Origin: Flavobacteriales bacterium UBA2619
GTDB lineage: Bacteria > Bacteroidota > Bacteroidia > Flavobacteriales_D > Sanyastnellaceae
NCBI GenBank assembly: GCA_002339135.1
Contig: DDJR01000098.1
Coordinates: 1 to 8,745, forward strand
Length of the DNA: 8,745 nt
Direction: 5' to 3'
Shown here in pieces: positions 6,932-8,745 of the stretch. The stretch's first letter is position 1. Each line of letters begins with the position of its first letter. The position numbers were made by a program, and so were the translations under genes. The notes beneath the pieces were generated by a model. That model did no database searches, had not been told where the DNA came from, and saw only the letters and a list, made by a program, of their open reading frames with translations.

Positions 6932-8047
6932 GAATCTCAGAACGCCCTGAAGGTACGCGACATTACGCGAGTGTTAGAAGTTTGGGCTCCGCCCGCATTG
7001 CAAGAGTCATATGACAACTCAGGTTTGTTGGTGGGTGACCCAGATGCGAAAGTTACGAAAGTACTAGTCTCTCTTGATTGCACAGAAGCGGTCATCGACG
7101 AAGCAGAGCAGATTGGAGCGGAAATGATTGTGAGTCATCACCCGATTATCTTTTCTGGACTCAAACGTTTGACAGGAAAAAACTATGTTGAACGAACCGT
7201 TTTACGCGCTATTAAATCGGGCATTGCACTTTATGCAATTCACACAAATTTGGACAACATTCTTTCGGGTGTGAATCAAGAGCTCGCCACAGCTTTAGGC
7301 TGTAAACCTGAGTCGTTAAAAATCCTCCGTCCCAAATCAGACCTTCTTCACCATGTCACTGTCTATTGTCCTCACGCTGAGTCTCAGAATGTCAGAGAGG
7401 CTATGTTTCAAGCTGGTGCCGGAAGCATGGGTGACTACAACAACGTGAGTTTTAACGTTCAAGGTCAGGGGACATTCACGCCCGGAAAGGGAGCAGAGCC
7501 TTTTGTAGGTAGTCTTGGAGAGGCTCATGTAGAATCAGAAACTAAGATTGAGGTTTTGGTTGAAAGTTGGCGCTCTCAATCCGTTGTTGCTTCCGCCATC
7601 TCGGTGCACCCTTATGAAGAGGTGGCCTATTCCATCACACCACTTGTAAATAAAAACAACAACATTGGTGCTGGTATCATCGGAGTATTGCCAGAACCGA
7701 TTGCGTGGGAAGAGTTCTTGGATGGTGCAAAAACTGCGTTGGACGCATCCCACATAAAGCACACAAAAGCCCCCAAAGAACTTGTGTCAAGAATAGCTGT
7801 TTGTGGTGGTTCAGGTTCTTTTTTACTCGGAGATGCAATCGCAAAAAATGCAGATGTTTTCCTCACTTCTGATTTTAAATACCACGAGTATTTTGACGCA
7901 GATGGAAAGATTTTAATTGCTGATGTGGGGCATTATGAAAGTGAATGGCGAACAAGTACCTTAATTGCCAACGTTATAAAGCATAAATTCACTAAATTCG
8001 CGGTTCGTTTGACTTCGGTTAATACGAATCCTGTTCAAATCCGTTGA
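6929..8047 (+). CDS. Nif3/YbgI family dinuclear metal-centre protein (long Bacteroidota form)
   Basis: Conserved protein of the DUF34/NIF3 family, structurally a toroidal hexamer with a two-metal site. It is often labelled a GTP cyclohydrolase I type 2 homologue, but its physiological role is unsettled. From the ATG at 6929 it has 372 residues. Likely metal ligands are visible: SHHP (H70, H71), HTNLD (D109) and GHYESE (H335, E339). They match the family pattern His-His, Asp, His-x3-Glu. Early blocks ESYDNSGLLVGD (26-37) and the C-terminal CGGSGSFLLGDA and DVFLTSDFKYHEYF are typical. About residues 125-230 form the extra PII/CutA-like insert found in longer members. An upstream in-frame ATG at 6899 would add ten residues, mostly hydrophobic, not expected in this family, so the later start is chosen. 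There is no Shine-Dalgarno. The next gene follows after 18 bases, suggesting an operon. Confidence 0.93.
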   Translation: MESQNALKVRDITRVLEVWAPPALQESYDNSGLLVGDPDAKVTKVLVSLDCTEAVIDEAEQIGAEMIVSHHPIIFSGLKRLTGKNYVERTVLRAIKSGIALYAIHTNLDNILSGVNQELATALGCKPESLKILRPKSDLLHHVTVYCPHAESQNVREAMFQAGAGSMGDYNNVSFNVQGQGTFTPGKGAEPFVGSLGEAHVESETKIEVLVESWRSQSVVASAISVHPYEEVAYSITPLVNKNNNIGAGIIGVLPEPIAWEEFLDGAKTALDASHIKHTKAPKELVSRIAVCGGSGSFLLGDAIAKNADVFLTSDFKYHEYFDADGKILIADVGHYESEWRTSTLIANVIKHKFTKFAVRLTSVNTNPVQIR

Positions 8048-8065
8048 TTTACAACAAAGTGTCCT

Positions 8066-8745
8066 ATGGCAAAAACTAAAAAGCTTTTTACAGCCGAAGA
8101 TAGACTTCGCGCTTTATACGATCTTCAGCTCATTGATAGCCGCATAGACCGTATCCGTGTTGTACGTGGTGAACTTCCCCTCGAAGTTGAAGACCTTGAA
8201 AACGAAATTGGTGGTCTTAAAACTCGTCTTGAAAAGATGGAGGAGGAAAACGACAATTTTTCTCAGCGTGTTTCTGCTTATGAGATGCAAATCAAGGAAA
8301 GTCAAACTCTTATTGCAAAATATGAGGACCAGAAGAACAACGTTCGCAACAACCGTGAGTTTGAGTCTTTAAATAAAGAAGTTGAATATCAAACCTTGGA
8401 GATTGAGCTTTGTGAAAAGCGCATTCGTGAGTGCAAAGCTCAACAAGTTCAAAAGGCTGAAGGTCTCGAGAATTTAAGATCGAAGAATGTTCAACGCAAT
8501 GCTGATCTTTCTGCCAAGCAGTCAGAGTTGGATGAGATCATTTCTGAAACTCAAGCTGAAGAAGAAGTGCTTCAGGTTCAGAGTGAAAAGATGGCAAAGA
8601 CAATCGATGAGCGTCTGCTTCGTACATATTCTCGAATTCGTAGCGCTGCTAAGAATGGTCTTGCTGTTGTTCCAATTGAGCGTCAAGCAAGCGCGGGGAC
8701 ATTTATTAAAATCCCACCACAGCGTCAAATCGACATTGCCCAAAG
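8066..8745 (+). CDS. Coiled-coil protein of the C4-type zinc-ribbon family, 3' end outside window, first Cys pair replaced
   Basis: Open from the ATG at 8066 to the window edge: 226 residues visible of an expected 250-260. The long, charged, heptad-like helical region (about residues 10-190) includes LYDLQLIDSRID, VRGELPLEVEDLE and NVRNNREFESLNKEVEY. It is followed by RIRSAAKNGLAVVPIER and IPPQRQIDIAQ, the signature of the small bacterial coiled-coil/zinc-ribbon family (zf-RING_7). In zinc-binding members the stretch before IPPQ is a CxxC knuckle (like CGGCF). Here it reads SAGTF (S209, T212), so this half of the zinc site is missing. The second Cys pair would lie past the window. Function is not known with certainty; members have been proposed as nucleic-acid-binding. 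It sits 18 bases after the Nif3 gene and is probably co-transcribed. Family assignment is secure, activity is not. Confidence 0.88.
   Translation, partial: MAKTKKLFTAEDRLRALYDLQLIDSRIDRIRVVRGELPLEVEDLENEIGGLKTRLEKMEEENDNFSQRVSAYEMQIKESQTLIAKYEDQKNNVRNNREFESLNKEVEYQTLEIELCEKRIRECKAQQVQKAEGLENLRSKNVQRNADLSAKQSELDEIISETQAEEEVLQVQSEKMAKTIDERLLRTYSRIRSAAKNGLAVVPIERQASAGTFIKIPPQRQIDIAQ

Noticed and set aside
8157..8372. Short plus-strand frame of 71 residues near the right end
   Set aside because: It is an out-of-frame reading of the coiled-coil gene that starts at 8066 and stays open to the window edge with strong family signatures.
1..8745. A novel defence, mobile or biosynthetic system
   Set aside because: All genes fall in known families, nearly all housekeeping or envelope; there are no transposases, integrases, direct-repeat arrays, reverse transcriptases or nuclease/toxin pairs.

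Overview
The window looks like a chromosomal stretch of a Bacteroidota, most likely a marine Flavobacteriales or relative. This rests on four points: a large exported protein ending in a type IX secretion (T9SS) sorting tail, a lipoprotein of the DUF4369/TlpA type, the long Bacteroidota form of the Nif3 protein with a central insert, and the near-absence of Shine-Dalgarno sequences ahead of genes. Base composition looks like low-to-mid-forties percent GC by eye. There are no tRNA or rRNA genes, CRISPR arrays, insertion sequences or phage genes.

Layout. (1) 1-615, +: the C-terminal two thirds of lipoyl synthase (lipA), cut by the left edge. (2) 671-3889, +: a 1072-residue secreted beta-propeller (Asp-box/BNR, sortilin-like) protein with a T9SS tail; its substrate is unknown. 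(3) 3898-3953: a long, nearly perfect hairpin shared as a terminator by the converging genes. (4) 6930 down to 3940, -: a tightly overlapping three-gene operon, lpxK, then a thioredoxin-fold lipoprotein, then lpxH, with overlaps of 4 and 8 nt. (5) 6929-8047, +: a Nif3/YbgI dinuclear-metal protein whose ATG overlaps the lpxK ATG on the other strand in one CATG. (6) 8066 to the right edge, +: a coiled-coil protein of the C4 zinc-ribbon family, cut by the window, in which the first zinc-binding Cys pair is replaced by Ser and Thr.

How the genes fit together. LpxH and LpxK are two steps of lipid A synthesis (removal of UMP from UDP-diacylglucosamine, and 4'-phosphorylation of the disaccharide). 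They flank a periplasm-facing thiol-redox lipoprotein, so the minus operon is themed on envelope building. The Nif3 and coiled-coil genes form a second, divergent operon of conserved but poorly understood housekeeping proteins. The T9SS protein is a standalone surface or secreted protein.

I see no evidence for an undescribed defence, mobile or biosynthetic system here. The points worth a second look are the zero-length divergent lpxK/nif3 junction, the hairpin that contains the lpxH stop codon, the TTG start of lpxH, the insert in the propeller protein, and the degenerate zinc ribbon.
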